Shown in pieces: positions 8,666-16,860 of a stretch of 64,000 nucleotides of DNA. A program made the position numbers and the translations under genes. The notes beneath the pieces are model-generated. The model searched no databases. It was given only the letters and a program-made list of their open reading frames with translations, and was not told the DNA's origin. This DNA comes from Microcoleus sp. bin48.metabat.b7b8b9.023 (GTDB lineage: Bacteria; Cyanobacteriota; Cyanobacteriia; Cyanobacteriales; Microcoleaceae), in assembly GCF_013299185.1 (NCBI RefSeq), contig NZ_JAAFKG010000002.1, forward strand, positions 65,370 to 129,369, in the 5' to 3' direction. Every line of letters starts with the position of its first letter. Position 1 is the stretch's first letter.

Positions 8666-10189
8666 TTAATTACCAATTTTGAATTCTTGCTGCAAGCGAT
8701 CGATAATTGTATTGCGCTCGATGGTAGCTAGAATCTCTTGAATGACAGTATCCTGTCCCAGAGGGCCCCAGGTGCAGCCTCTTTCTAAATAAACTTGGGC
8801 GGCGCGACCGACAGCGTAGGTTCCGTAGGCTGCTAAACTAGCTTGAGTGACAGCGACTCCGGCGAAAGTCGAAAAGCCGATTTGTGGGGCGACAGCGGCC
8901 GCACTTTTCCCAAATCCCAAGAGGAAACTGCTACCTAATTCTCCCAAAAGTACGCCGCCAGCGCTGGAGAAAATAGTTTGCCAAAGTTTGCCGGCTTCGT
9001 AACCAGTCATCGGTAAACAGTAAAGTCTGGATAAAGAGCGAATTAAGGCTAAATCTGCGACTGTTGCGCCCATTATGTCTAGGAAAGCAACGGGATTTAA
9101 GCCTACCGCCAAAGCTTTATATTTGGCAAATTGCCAGATTAAATCCTCGGCTTCTGTTTGTCGCAATTTGAGCACTTGATGGGCAAGATTTGTTTCGGCA
9201 TCTCTAGCTTCTACTAAAGCATTAAGTGCGAGGAGCGATCGCCCTTCTCTGTTAAGAATTGTCAAAATTGTGTGCTTGAGTTCGTCTATTTGGGGAGGCG
9301 GGGACTCCCATTCGTGAGTGACACTTCCATCTGACCATTCTACCCGCACTTGCACCGGTGCGGGTTCGGCGGCTACCATGACTATTTCTAAGGATTTGGC
9401 AATTTTAGCGGGTGGTTTTGCTGTAGATTTAGGAGCAGGGATCTTATTTTGGCGATCGTCCAAATCGTCCAAATCTTCCTTATCTGTTACCGCATCGGCT
9501 GCTAGCTGTTCGGAATTTCCCAGCGCTTGCAAACTTTCGTAAATAGCTTTTCGGTCTAATTCTGGATACAGGTCAATTTTATTAAAAACTAAAATTAGCG
9601 GCTTTTGAGCAGTTTGTAATTCGCACAAAGCTTGATATTCAGTACGAGTGATATCGCCAGCCACAACAAATAGAATTAAGTCAGCTTGGCGAGTTACTTG
9701 TTTCGCCATGTCGCCGCGCACTTCCCCGCCAACTTCATCAAGTCCGGGAGTATCAATTAATTCTACTTGAACCCCCCGCTGCCCCCCCTTAGCAAGGGGG
9801 GGTTCCAGAAGCCCCCCCTTAGCAAGGGGGGGTTGGGGGGGTTCTACGCTGTCAAGGAGGGGTAAAGGCACACTCCAACGTACCGAACGCGGCCACTGAG
9901 TCACGCCGTTGAGGGGGCCTGTTTGCAGGATTTTTTGACCTAAAAGTGCGTTTAATACGGCTGATTTGCCGCGACTGACTAGGCCGAAAGTAGCAATGCG
10001 AATGACATTATGGTCGAGTTTTTCGGAAGTGGAAGTTAAAATATCTAACTGAGTTTGCAGCGCGGCTTCTAATTCTGTGTTGTTCGAGTTTTTTTTGCCT
10101 TGGCGCAGGTAGGAGTAGCGCGCGAGGGCTTGGCGCAAACTGGCGCGGGCTAGGGATAGGCGATTTTCTTGAAGGGAATTGTCAGCCAT
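8666..10189 (-). CDS. Dynamin/Era-like GTPase with DUF697 domain, carrying an inserted repeat
   Basis: 507 aa. The N-terminal GTPase domain has G1 GLVSRGKS (about residue 68), G3 DTPGLDEVGG (about 147), and G4 NKID (about 203). The C-terminal half (about 340-480) is the Gly/Ala-rich hydrophobic DUF697-type region (NPVAFLDIMGATVADLALI), probably membrane-associated. Between G1 and G3, residues about 115-139 (with PPLAKGG twice) are encoded by the nucleotide repeat at 9771-9844 and look foreign to the fold. A paralogue lies immediately upstream at 10628-12055. Such GTPases are common in cyanobacteria but their role is not settled. The start has a clear ATG; no strong Shine-Dalgarno was seen. 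Confidence 0.85.
   Translation of the reverse strand: MADNSLQENRLSLARASLRQALARYSYLRQGKKNSNNTELEAALQTQLDILTSTSEKLDHNVIRIATFGLVSRGKSAVLNALLGQKILQTGPLNGVTQWPRSVRWSVPLPLLDSVEPPQPPLAKGGLLEPPLAKGGQRGVQVELIDTPGLDEVGGEVRGDMAKQVTRQADLILFVVAGDITRTEYQALCELQTAQKPLILVFNKIDLYPELDRKAIYESLQALGNSEQLAADAVTDKEDLDDLDDRQNKIPAPKSTAKPPAKIAKSLEIVMVAAEPAPVQVRVEWSDGSVTHEWESPPPQIDELKHTILTILNREGRSLLALNALVEARDAETNLAHQVLKLRQTEAEDLIWQFAKYKALAVGLNPVAFLDIMGATVADLALIRSLSRLYCLPMTGYEAGKLWQTIFSSAGGVLLGELGSSFLLGFGKSAAAVAPQIGFSTFAGVAVTQASLAAYGTYAVGRAAQVYLERGCTWGPLGQDTVIQEILATIERNTIIDRLQQEFKIGN
9771..9844. repeat. CCCCCCTTAGCAAGGGGGG repeat inside a coding region
   Basis: Two copies of GCCCCCCCTTAGCAAGGGGG (9781-9802 and 9811-9832) embedded in a C-rich/G-rich palindromic context. 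A solo relative is at 47491-47522 and a looser one at 40838-40923. The insertion keeps the GTPase frame open. Confidence 0.9.
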
Positions 10190-10304
10190 TGGCGATCGGC
10201 TTTTTTAAGCTATGTAATTGAGCGTGGAAATATAACATCCTATTTCTTATTTTAATACAATTTTTGATAAATTTTATGACTTACCCAACTGTCCCACGAA
10301 ATCA

Positions 10305-10626
10305 AGGTACGTAGTTGCGCTTGAGCGCTCTTTCATCATAATAAGAGAAGAGCGCTAAATCTGAGGTACGTAGTTGCGCTTTAGCGCTCTTTGACATACA
10401 TAATAAGAGCGCAAAGCTCGCACAAACAAGGTACGTAGTTGCGCTTGGGCGCTCTTTCACATATATAATAAGAGCGCAAAGCTCGCACAAACAAGGTATG
10501 TAGTTGCGCTTGAGCGCTCTTTCACATATACAAGAGCGCAAAGCTCGCACAAACAAGGTACGTTGTTGCGCTTGAGCGCTCTTTCATCATAATAAGAGAA
10601 GAGCGCTGAAGCGCAACTACGTACCT
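10305..10626. repeat. GGTACGTAGTTGCGC array next to a stop codon
   Basis: Five to six copies of GGTACGTAGTTGCGCTTGAG plus AGCGCTCTTTCA, some followed by AGAGCGCAAAGCTCGCACAA; the last unit is closed by the complementary arm GCGCAACTACGTACCT ending at 10626. The stop codon of the neighbouring GTPase gene starts at 10628. The minus-strand frame through it is a by-product of the repeat. Confidence 0.9.
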
Positions 10627-10627
10627 A

Positions 10628-12055
10628 CTAAACCCCAGATGTCTGAGGCGACAGACGACTTGCAATTTGGTTGACGAAAGATTGCAAGAAGGAAACTTGT
10701 TGATTTTGCTGAAATACTGCTTGCAAAGTCTTAGTCAACTGATTGAGACTGAAAATGCCTTTGGCCGCATTTTCCAGTTCTTGATTTTGGAAATATTCAA
10801 TCAAACTTAGTCCAGCTATTCTGGTAAAATAGGCTGCACTAATTCCCTGCACTGCGCCTCCGGCTGCATAGGTAACGGCATTGCTTTTGAGCAGTCCAGT
10901 AATAGTTTGGGTAGACACTTCTACCAATCCCAGTTTGAACATTTGGGTTGCCAAAGTTGCCGCGACTGTCTTAGCTTGGTCTAAGGAAAACTGTTGCTTG
11001 TAGATAGCGCCGAGGTCGATTACCAGTTGGGTGCTGATGGCGGTTGTGGCTAGCAAGTCTAAGGCTGGAACCGGGTTAGCAAAAACGGCGGCGGCGGCGA
11101 TATACTGATATTGTTCGATGATGGGCATTGCCCGATCGCGCCTGACGCCATTTAATAAGGTTTTTGCTTCTAATTTAACCGTTGCAGCCTCGCGCACTGC
11201 ACTCGCCCAGACCAACTGTTGCCGTTCTTCAGTTACGATTTGAGTCAATCTTGCTGTCAGCGGTTCGAGTTGAGAGACTTGAGTTTCAATCCGTTCTTGA
11301 ACAGTGCCGTCCGCTTGGTGCTGCCGCACTTTAATCGAATTGGGGGAAGCTGCGATCGCAATTATATCTTCTGTCCCCAATATTCCTTGCATTCTTTGGT
11401 GCAACTGCTGCAAAATTTGTGACTGCTGCGCTGGCAAATATTGGTCTAGTTTGTTCAAAACTAGCAGCACGCGCTGACCTGCGGACGCTAGTTGAGATAA
11501 TGTTTGAAACTCGGAATCCGTGATATCGCCCGCCGTGACAAACAGCACTAAATCACCGCCGATTTTGGCATCGGAATTTGTGGTATTGGCAAACAGCGGT
11601 ACTGTTTCTGACAAAATCTGCTGTTGTGGCTGTTGGGATGCCCACTGAGAGTTTAAAACTTGAATTAAGGCAGTTTTACCGACTGATTTGCCACCAGTTA
11701 CGGTAATCCGCAAATCTTGTCTGTCTAATTCGGCTTTGAGTCGATCGAGCTTTGCGGTTAGATGAGCCGGATTTACCGAGTTTTGAGCTTCTGAGGCGAG
11801 CAATTTAATTGCTGCTTCGGCAGTCGCGATCGCTTTTTCGGCTGCTTCCCGCTTGGCCAGGGGCTGCGGGAGTTCGAGTTCGAGTGTGGGAGATTGTTGT
11901 TTCCACCACCAATACCCCGCACCGGCAGCCGTCAAGCCGATGAGTGCCGTTTCTCCCATTTCTGAACCCGAATGCTGTAGAGTTTCCAACAGCCACAGCG
12001 CTGCTGAAAGTCCTATTCCGCCTATCAAAATTGGTCGCCGCAAGTTAAGTGTCAT
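10628..12055 (-). CDS. GTPase-like protein with DUF697 domain, G3 motif not found
   Basis: About 475 aa from ATG 12055, chosen because AGGAAGGG lies just upstream; a longer frame to 12145 has no such site. Two hydrophobic helices near the N-terminus (PILIGGIGLSAALWLLE, TALIGLTAAGAGYWWW) anchor it in a membrane. A P-loop GGKSVGKT (about residue 125) and NKLD (about 205) are present, but the DxxG motif between them cannot be found and that segment is short. The C-terminal half matches the DUF697-type region of the paralogue at 8666-10189 (NPVPALDLLATTAISTQLVI). GTP hydrolysis is therefore uncertain. The two genes probably arose by tandem duplication. Confidence 0.8.
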   Translation of the reverse strand: MTLNLRRPILIGGIGLSAALWLLETLQHSGSEMGETALIGLTAAGAGYWWWKQQSPTLELELPQPLAKREAAEKAIATAEAAIKLLASEAQNSVNPAHLTAKLDRLKAELDRQDLRITVTGGKSVGKTALIQVLNSQWASQQPQQQILSETVPLFANTTNSDAKIGGDLVLFVTAGDITDSEFQTLSQLASAGQRVLLVLNKLDQYLPAQQSQILQQLHQRMQGILGTEDIIAIAASPNSIKVRQHQADGTVQERIETQVSQLEPLTARLTQIVTEERQQLVWASAVREAATVKLEAKTLLNGVRRDRAMPIIEQYQYIAAAAVFANPVPALDLLATTAISTQLVIDLGAIYKQQFSLDQAKTVAATLATQMFKLGLVEVSTQTITGLLKSNAVTYAAGGAVQGISAAYFTRIAGLSLIEYFQNQELENAAKGIFSLNQLTKTLQAVFQQNQQVSFLQSFVNQIASRLSPQTSGV

Positions 12056-12292
12056 TTTTCCCTTCCTGTGGGTATTATCGCCAAGCTTAACCTTACCGGG
12101 CTTGGTCTCCCTCCCTATATTCCATCGTACCTCTGCGACATCCAAACTGCCGATCGGGCGATCGGGCGGATTGCACCCTAAACTTTTTTCACCAGTGCAA
12201 AATCAACTTAATAGAGTAACCGCAGATGCCAAGGAGATAAACACAGACAAACGCAGATGATTTCCTGATGGGAAAATGAAAAATATGGTGTC

Positions 12293-12357
12293 AGAAACCG
12301 GGTTTTTTAACTAAATACTAGCCAAAAACCTTCTATCGCGAAAAACCCCGGTTTCTT
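12293..12357 (-). terminator. GAAACCGGGTTTTT inverted repeat, likely pfkA terminator
   Basis: AGAAACCGGGTTTTTT and AAAAACCCCGGTTTCTT form long inverted arms with a loop of about 30 nt. It lies 40 bp after the pfkA stop codon. The same motif recurs at 42701-42737 and about 53215, so it is a repeat family that can act as terminator. The rest of 12056-12396 holds an ACCGCAGATG/AAACGCAGATGATTT repeat also found near 58240, and no gene. Confidence 0.55.
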
Positions 12358-12396
12358 GAACTTCGTTAATCTTTGAGAAATCGGACAGATAATTGA

Positions 12397-13479
12397 CTAA
12401 TCTCCCAGACAAATTCCCAAACCGCGGGCCGTTTTAACCAAAGTACCATCGAAGTCTACAGGTCTGTATTTGGCGATCGCATCTTCCAGCGGAACACTCA
12501 CAACTTCCCGCTGTTGCCAAGATACCATGCGGTCAAATTTCTTTTCGGCAACTAAATCAACTGCTGCGACACCAAAAGCCGAAGCAATTAATCTTTCTAG
12601 CGGAGAAGGCGTTCCTCCGCGTTGAATGTGTCCCAAAACTGTGACGCGAGTTTCTGCACCGCTACAATCAGAAATTGTATCAGCTAAATACTGACCTATG
12701 CCACCTAATCGACTTTGGCCTAAGCGATTTGTGTGCATTACTAAATCGCCTGCTTCTGTCCGCACAGCCTCCGCTACTATAATTAAACAGTAGTTTTTTC
12801 CGCGTTGTTGGCGTTCTTGAACTTTGGCGCAGATTTCGGAAATTTTGTAAGGAATTTCGGGAATCAGAATTATATCAGCACCGCCAGCAATTCCGGCACT
12901 AATCGCAATATGTCCGGCATCGCGTCCCATGACTTCAACAATCATGACGCGGCTGTGACTGGCCGCTGTAAAATGTAAGCGATCGAGTGCTTCTGTGGCA
13001 ATATTGACAGCAGTATCAAAACCGATCGAACGCTCGGTAATTCCGACATCATTATCAATAGTTTTAGGAATAGCAACTAAATTCAAATTGCCTTCTTTAG
13101 CAATCTTTCTGAGAATGGCGAGACTACCATCGCCACCTATCCCAATTAAGGCATCCAAACCTAGTTGATGGTAGCCTTCAATAATATCATCAGAGCGATC
13201 GCGCAAACTGCCATCCGGCATCGGGAAAGCAAAAGGATTGCCCTCATTTGTAGTGCCTAGCATCGTACCGCCAATAGTCAGCCAGGAATCTACTTTCTCA
13301 ATATTCAAGGGTGTAGCTTCAGGAGGGCGACTCATCAACCCTTTGGTGGCTTGACGAATGCCCATCACTTGCCAATTGTATGTTCCCGTCGCGCGGTAAA
13401 CAACGGCTCTAATCACGGCGTTTAAGCCTGCACAGTCACCCCCGCTGGTGAGAATGCCGATACGTTTTTGTTCTCCCAT
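12397..13479 (-). CDS. pfkA: ATP-dependent 6-phosphofructokinase
   Basis: 360 aa. Phosphorylates fructose-6-phosphate in glycolysis. Motifs: GILTSGGDCAGLNAVIRAVV at the N-terminus, the nucleotide site IGGDGSLAI (about 118), the catalytic PKTIDND (about 138-144) and EVMGRDAGHIA (about 183). GGDGS rather than GGDD at the nucleotide site favours ATP over pyrophosphate as donor, a family rule and not proof. The length fits the cyanobacterial group. It has no operon partner; a TnpB element lies directly upstream. Confidence 0.93.
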   Translation of the reverse strand: MGEQKRIGILTSGGDCAGLNAVIRAVVYRATGTYNWQVMGIRQATKGLMSRPPEATPLNIEKVDSWLTIGGTMLGTTNEGNPFAFPMPDGSLRDRSDDIIEGYHQLGLDALIGIGGDGSLAILRKIAKEGNLNLVAIPKTIDNDVGITERSIGFDTAVNIATEALDRLHFTAASHSRVMIVEVMGRDAGHIAISAGIAGGADIILIPEIPYKISEICAKVQERQQRGKNYCLIIVAEAVRTEAGDLVMHTNRLGQSRLGGIGQYLADTISDCSGAETRVTVLGHIQRGGTPSPLERLIASAFGVAAVDLVAEKKFDRMVSWQQREVVSVPLEDAIAKYRPVDFDGTLVKTARGLGICLGD

Positions 13480-13554
13480 AATTAAGCCAGACTTTTGTTC
13501 CTCAGTACATGATTGATATGTTTAGATTCCGATTCGTTCAATCCTGATTTTCGA

Positions 13555-14842
13555 CTTGACATACTCCCCGGCCGTACCGTGGGATTCTTGACACTTCACC
13601 GAGATGTGCCACAAGTGGTCTTATCTTCTCTCTGTGTCCGTTTATAGTCGTGGAAATGCCCTATCCCGACTTTGTTTATATTCTTTGCTGCATTCTCATC
13701 TCTGTCGTGTTCAGTGCCGCAATTCAAGCATTGAACAGATCGGATTTTCAAATCCAATTTTCCCCATCTGAAACCGCAATCCGAGCAAATTTGACTTGTC
13801 GGTTCCCACCGACTAATTACCCTAAACTCTCTGCCAATTTTTTCAGATTTCGCCTCGCACAAAGCTCTAAATTGATACCACCCTTGCTGGCTAATCGCTC
13901 TTGACAGCTTTCGATTTTTGACCATGCCAAACACATTTAAATCTTCCAAAACAATTACTTGGTTATCGTTAACTATTTTGGTTGACAGTTTGTGCAGGAA
14001 GTCTTTGCGAGTGTCGGCAATTTGGTTGTGCAGTTTGGCTATTTGAATCCGAGTTTTATTTCTGCGTTTTGAGTCCTTGGGCTGTCTTGCTAGCTTGCGC
14101 TGTAGCTTACGATTTTTTTGGTCTAGCTGTTTGTAGCTTGGACTTTGGGCTGATGTTCCGTCACTCATCACTGCAAAGGTTTTAATACCGAGATCGATGC
14201 CGATGCTGTGGTTTTTGGCTTCGACAATATCGGGATTAATTTCTACAACAAAACTAAGGAAATAGCGGTTAGCGCAATCTTTGATTATGGTTGCAGAACT
14301 AGGATCTGAGGGCAACTGTCTCGACCAAATTGGTTTGACAACGCCAATTTTAGCTAGATAAACCCCATCTCCCTTAATTGAAAAGCCGTTGCGAGTTAGC
14401 CTTGCTGATTGGCTGTTTGTGCGTTTTTTGAACCTTGGATAGCCTACTTTTCGTCCTTTTCTTTTTCCCTTACAGGATTCAAAGAAATTCTTAAAAGCTG
14501 TTTCCAAGTCTGCTACAGACTGCTGCAAGGGAATTGCTGAAACCTCACTCAGCCATGCTCTTTCTTCAGTTTGTTTTGCCCCAGTGATTACTATTTTTTG
14601 AAGAAGAGCCGATTTCGGCTTTTTTTCAGATTGTTTGCAAAGGGCTAAAGCATCATTCCAAACTACACGCACACAACCAAATAACCGAGATAAACTCTGT
14701 TGCTGTTGGTTGGTTGGATAGAAACGGAATTGATACCTTGCTTTCATTTTTATTGGCTATCTATTTACTCTATTATACTACTATGATTCGCTGATAGAAT
14801 CAAGAAGATTAAAGCCGTCCTATAAGGACGGGGCTTTAGACC
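13555..14842 (-). mobile_element. IS200/IS605-type element with TnpB only
   Basis: TnpB (13596-14747) is bracketed by subterminal hairpins and nothing else. On the TnpB-upstream side, AAAGCCGTCC TATA AGGACGGGGCTTT (14811-14837) is the typical left-end imperfect hairpin. On the downstream side 13555-13600 is the likely right end, which in this family also templates the guide (omega) RNA. No TnpA lies in or near the element, so it is non-autonomous. Exact ends were not determined. Confidence 0.7.
13596..14747 (-). CDS. tnpB: TnpB RNA-guided nuclease (IS605 OrfB)
   Basis: 383 aa, full length. The RuvC triad is complete: D185 in GIDLGIKTF, E268 in VIVLEDLNV, D350 in HDRDENAAKNI. The four-Cys zinc finger is intact (C321, C324, C340, C343: CSDCG and CLNCG). 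The OrfB N-terminal domain MKARYQFRFYPTNQQQQ is present. TnpB proteins are RNA-guided DNA endonucleases that use an RNA from the element's right end and help retain the element. With an open frame and complete active site this copy may be active. The Lys/Arg-rich bridge-like helix KGKRKGRKVGYPRFKK is also intact. Confidence 0.93.
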   Translation of the reverse strand: MKARYQFRFYPTNQQQQSLSRLFGCVRVVWNDALALCKQSEKKPKSALLQKIVITGAKQTEERAWLSEVSAIPLQQSVADLETAFKNFFESCKGKRKGRKVGYPRFKKRTNSQSARLTRNGFSIKGDGVYLAKIGVVKPIWSRQLPSDPSSATIIKDCANRYFLSFVVEINPDIVEAKNHSIGIDLGIKTFAVMSDGTSAQSPSYKQLDQKNRKLQRKLARQPKDSKRRNKTRIQIAKLHNQIADTRKDFLHKLSTKIVNDNQVIVLEDLNVFGMVKNRKLSRAISQQGWYQFRALCEAKSEKIGREFRVISRWEPTSQICSDCGFRWGKLDLKIRSVQCLNCGTEHDRDENAAKNINKVGIGHFHDYKRTQREDKTTCGTSR

Positions 14843-15065
14843 CATTTCTTTGGTAAGTAGTTAGAAATAAACTTTACTCTGTAACAGAATGTAAAGCTAT
14901 AATAACCTTTGTAATTGCTTCGTTGCACTTTGTTTCACTGGCAATGACATACTTATGTATTTTCAAGCTTCACCTAATTGAGCAGCTCATCTGCGATCCA
15001 CCGTACAAGCTTGATAGCCAACTTTCGTAGCGTCCCAAATCACCGTCTCAAATACAACATAAATT

Positions 15066-15308
15066 TTACTTGGGATTGAGGCGTTTAGAAACTTGGTTAA
15101 CGATACCGCTGAGAATTGCACCGCCCATGAGAATACCGAGGGCAGGATTAAATACGGGCTGCCAAAGACTGTACCATAAATCGAAACCGAGATTTACGCC
15201 AGTCGATCGCCCTGCAACGGCGATCGCAAACCACGCAAAAATCGCCAAGACGAAAAACACATCAGCGACTAAAATCAAGTTGAGGAAGTTAAGAATTTTA
15301 TCTTTCAT
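15066..15308 (-). CDS. Small membrane protein, two helices
   Basis: 80 aa from ATG 15308, which has AAGGAA about 10 nt upstream; the frame extends further to 15386 without support. Two hydrophobic helices (LNLILVADVFFVLAIFAWFA and PALGILMGGAILSGIV) separated by about 20 polar residues. No family recognised. It diverges from the gene at 15452, with about 140 bp between the starts. Confidence 0.7.
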   Translation of the reverse strand: MKDKILNFLNLILVADVFFVLAIFAWFAIAVAGRSTGVNLGFDLWYSLWQPVFNPALGILMGGAILSGIVNQVSKRLNPK

Positions 15309-15451
15309 GGTCGAGGATTCCTTTTTGAGTGTATGTGTGTCAACTTTTGACAAGAGGTTGGCAAGGGAGCCGATGGATAGCTGCAACAGGCGATCGAATC
15401 AAGATAAAATAAAATATCATTCAATTGTTTTCGCATACTTGTGGTCAAAAT

Positions 15452-15955
15452 ATGGTTCGTTATACACTTCCTCAAAGCCCCGAAATTATTTTAACCGTCA
15501 AAGGGAAAGATTCAGCGAAAGCCCGCGAAGAAGCAATGGATAAGCTGATGCTGCTGATGGATGAAGGTAAGCTACCTACAGAGCTCGCAGAAGGATTTGG
15601 GCCCAAGCAGTTTGTTGAAGTTATCGAAGATGCTGCTGTGTCTGACGGTGAGGACGCAATTACTGAAGCAGTGCAGATTTTGAGCAATTTGGCAAGTCTC
15701 AAATTGAAGGTGATGGAATCGCGGGAAGAAGCCCTAAAAATCCGGGAGGCGATCGATATTTTGTTTACAGATGAGCCTGTGAGTGCGGAGGAAATTGGTC
15801 GTTTGAAAGACGGTTTTAAGGTTCTCAAAAACTTCGCTCAAGCTAATGTCCGCTATCGAGAAGCTAGGGGCAAAGCTGAGGAAGCTCGGGCAATTCTGGA
15901 CGAAGCTTTGCAATCTGTAGAATCGGAAAAAAAGGCACAGAAATCAGCGAAATAG
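15452..15955 (+). CDS. Hypothetical helical protein
   Basis: 167 aa from ATG 15452 (MVRYTLPQSPEI). After a short beta-like start the rest is strongly charged and helical, with Glu/Lys/Ala-rich stretches (AKAREEAMDKLMLLMDEGK, AEEARAILDEALQSVE) that suggest coiled coil. No enzyme motif or membrane segment. A structural or partner-binding protein is plausible, but no function can be assigned. The upstream start in the same frame (15425) adds nine residues without support. Confidence 0.7.
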   Translation: MVRYTLPQSPEIILTVKGKDSAKAREEAMDKLMLLMDEGKLPTELAEGFGPKQFVEVIEDAAVSDGEDAITEAVQILSNLASLKLKVMESREEALKIREAIDILFTDEPVSAEEIGRLKDGFKVLKNFAQANVRYREARGKAEEARAILDEALQSVESEKKAQKSAK

Positions 15956-16189
15956 TAGCTAACTGTAGGCAGGGTAAGCGCACGTTAAATAGTAGCTCAG
16001 GATACAGATTAATAAGCCAGATACTGAGGTTAAAGGTGCAATGCTAAAGGTTTGTTAGATTTCCTCGCTTCGAGGCTGACACAAGGTAACACTGGAGGGT
16101 ATTCCCACCTCTTGGTTACCGTTATGTCTCAAGGATTTGCGCCCGCTGCCCGCTGTTGAGCTGCCCACACCTCGTGCGGTTCCCTTAGA

Positions 16190-16479
16190 AATATCAGCCT
16201 TAAGCCAAGGATTAGTAGACTGTTTTAAATCCGTCGAAGATCGAGCGAGTCGAACGGGGACAATGGCATCCTTTATCCGATATTCTGATCGTGGCGATTC
16301 TCTCCACCATTGCAGGCGGACAAAGCTCTTAAGCCATGGTGGAACTCTATGGCAGTAGCAAACAAGCTTGGCTCTCCACCTTCTTAGCACTCCCCAATGG
16401 CATCCCCAGCCCAGATAGCTTTCGGCGGGTGATTGAACGTCTCCACCCCAAACAGATGGAAGCCGCCTTCGATAACTGG
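16190..16479 (+). pseudogene. ISAs1-family transposase N-terminal relic
   Basis: Reads, across one frameshift near 16250 and one in-frame stop at 16330, as an ISAs1-family N-terminal domain: SQGLVDCFKSVEDR, then HPLSDILIVAILSTIAGG, then MVELYGSSKQAWLSTFLALP and NGIPSPDSFRRVIERLHPKQ. The DDE catalytic part is absent. The reading breaks off where the MITE at 16480 starts. The upstream stretch 15956-16189 shows no gene. Clearly inactive. Confidence 0.8.
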
Positions 16480-16593
16480 GGGCGTTGCTGATTTACGGTA
16501 TGAAAGGCTAAATAGGTCTGTCATAGAAACCAGTATCCACAAAGGTTTTGGATTTTAAACTTATTTTTTTCATACCATGATTAAGCAACGCCC
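16480..16593. mobile_element. MITE-like element in the transposase relic
   Basis: GGGCGTTGCTGATTTACGG at the left and CCATGATTAAGCAACGCCC at the right are imperfect terminal inverted repeats of about 25 bp, each continuing into GGTATGAAA / TTTCATACC. About 114 bp, no frame. It abuts the point where the ISAs1 relic ends, so it probably inserted there. Confidence 0.6.
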
Positions 16594-16814
16594 AATATTT
16601 TAATAGAAATAGCAAAGAAAGAACACTCTTGACTGAAGTCCCCCGAGCCGCTTCCCTAGGAAGGACTAAAGTCACGCTTGTTTCCCGCATCCGGTATTGA
16701 TTTTTATGAGCGATGACTATATGGTGAAGGTATTAGTCGCAGCGCTCCCTGAACTCTCTCAAAGTAGCAGTCCTACAACCTAGATGGCAAGTGCGTTAAA
16801 TGGTATTAATTTGT

Positions 16815-16839
16815 GGGGTAGGCTTGCTGTGCCTACCCC
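16815..16839. repeat. Perfect hairpin after the pilT-type gene
   Basis: GGGGTAGGC (16815-16823) and GCCTACCCC (16831-16839), 7-nt loop, 22 bp beyond the stop codon of the pilT-type gene. There is no clean U tract, so it may stabilise mRNA 3' ends rather than terminate. Confidence 0.6.
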
Positions 16840-16860
16840 TGTATGTATGTTGCTATTAGG

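Noticed and set aside
10302-10556. 84-aa frame with repeated ALKRNY words
   Set aside because: It only translates the interspersed GGTACGTAGTTGCGC repeat; no ribosome binding site.
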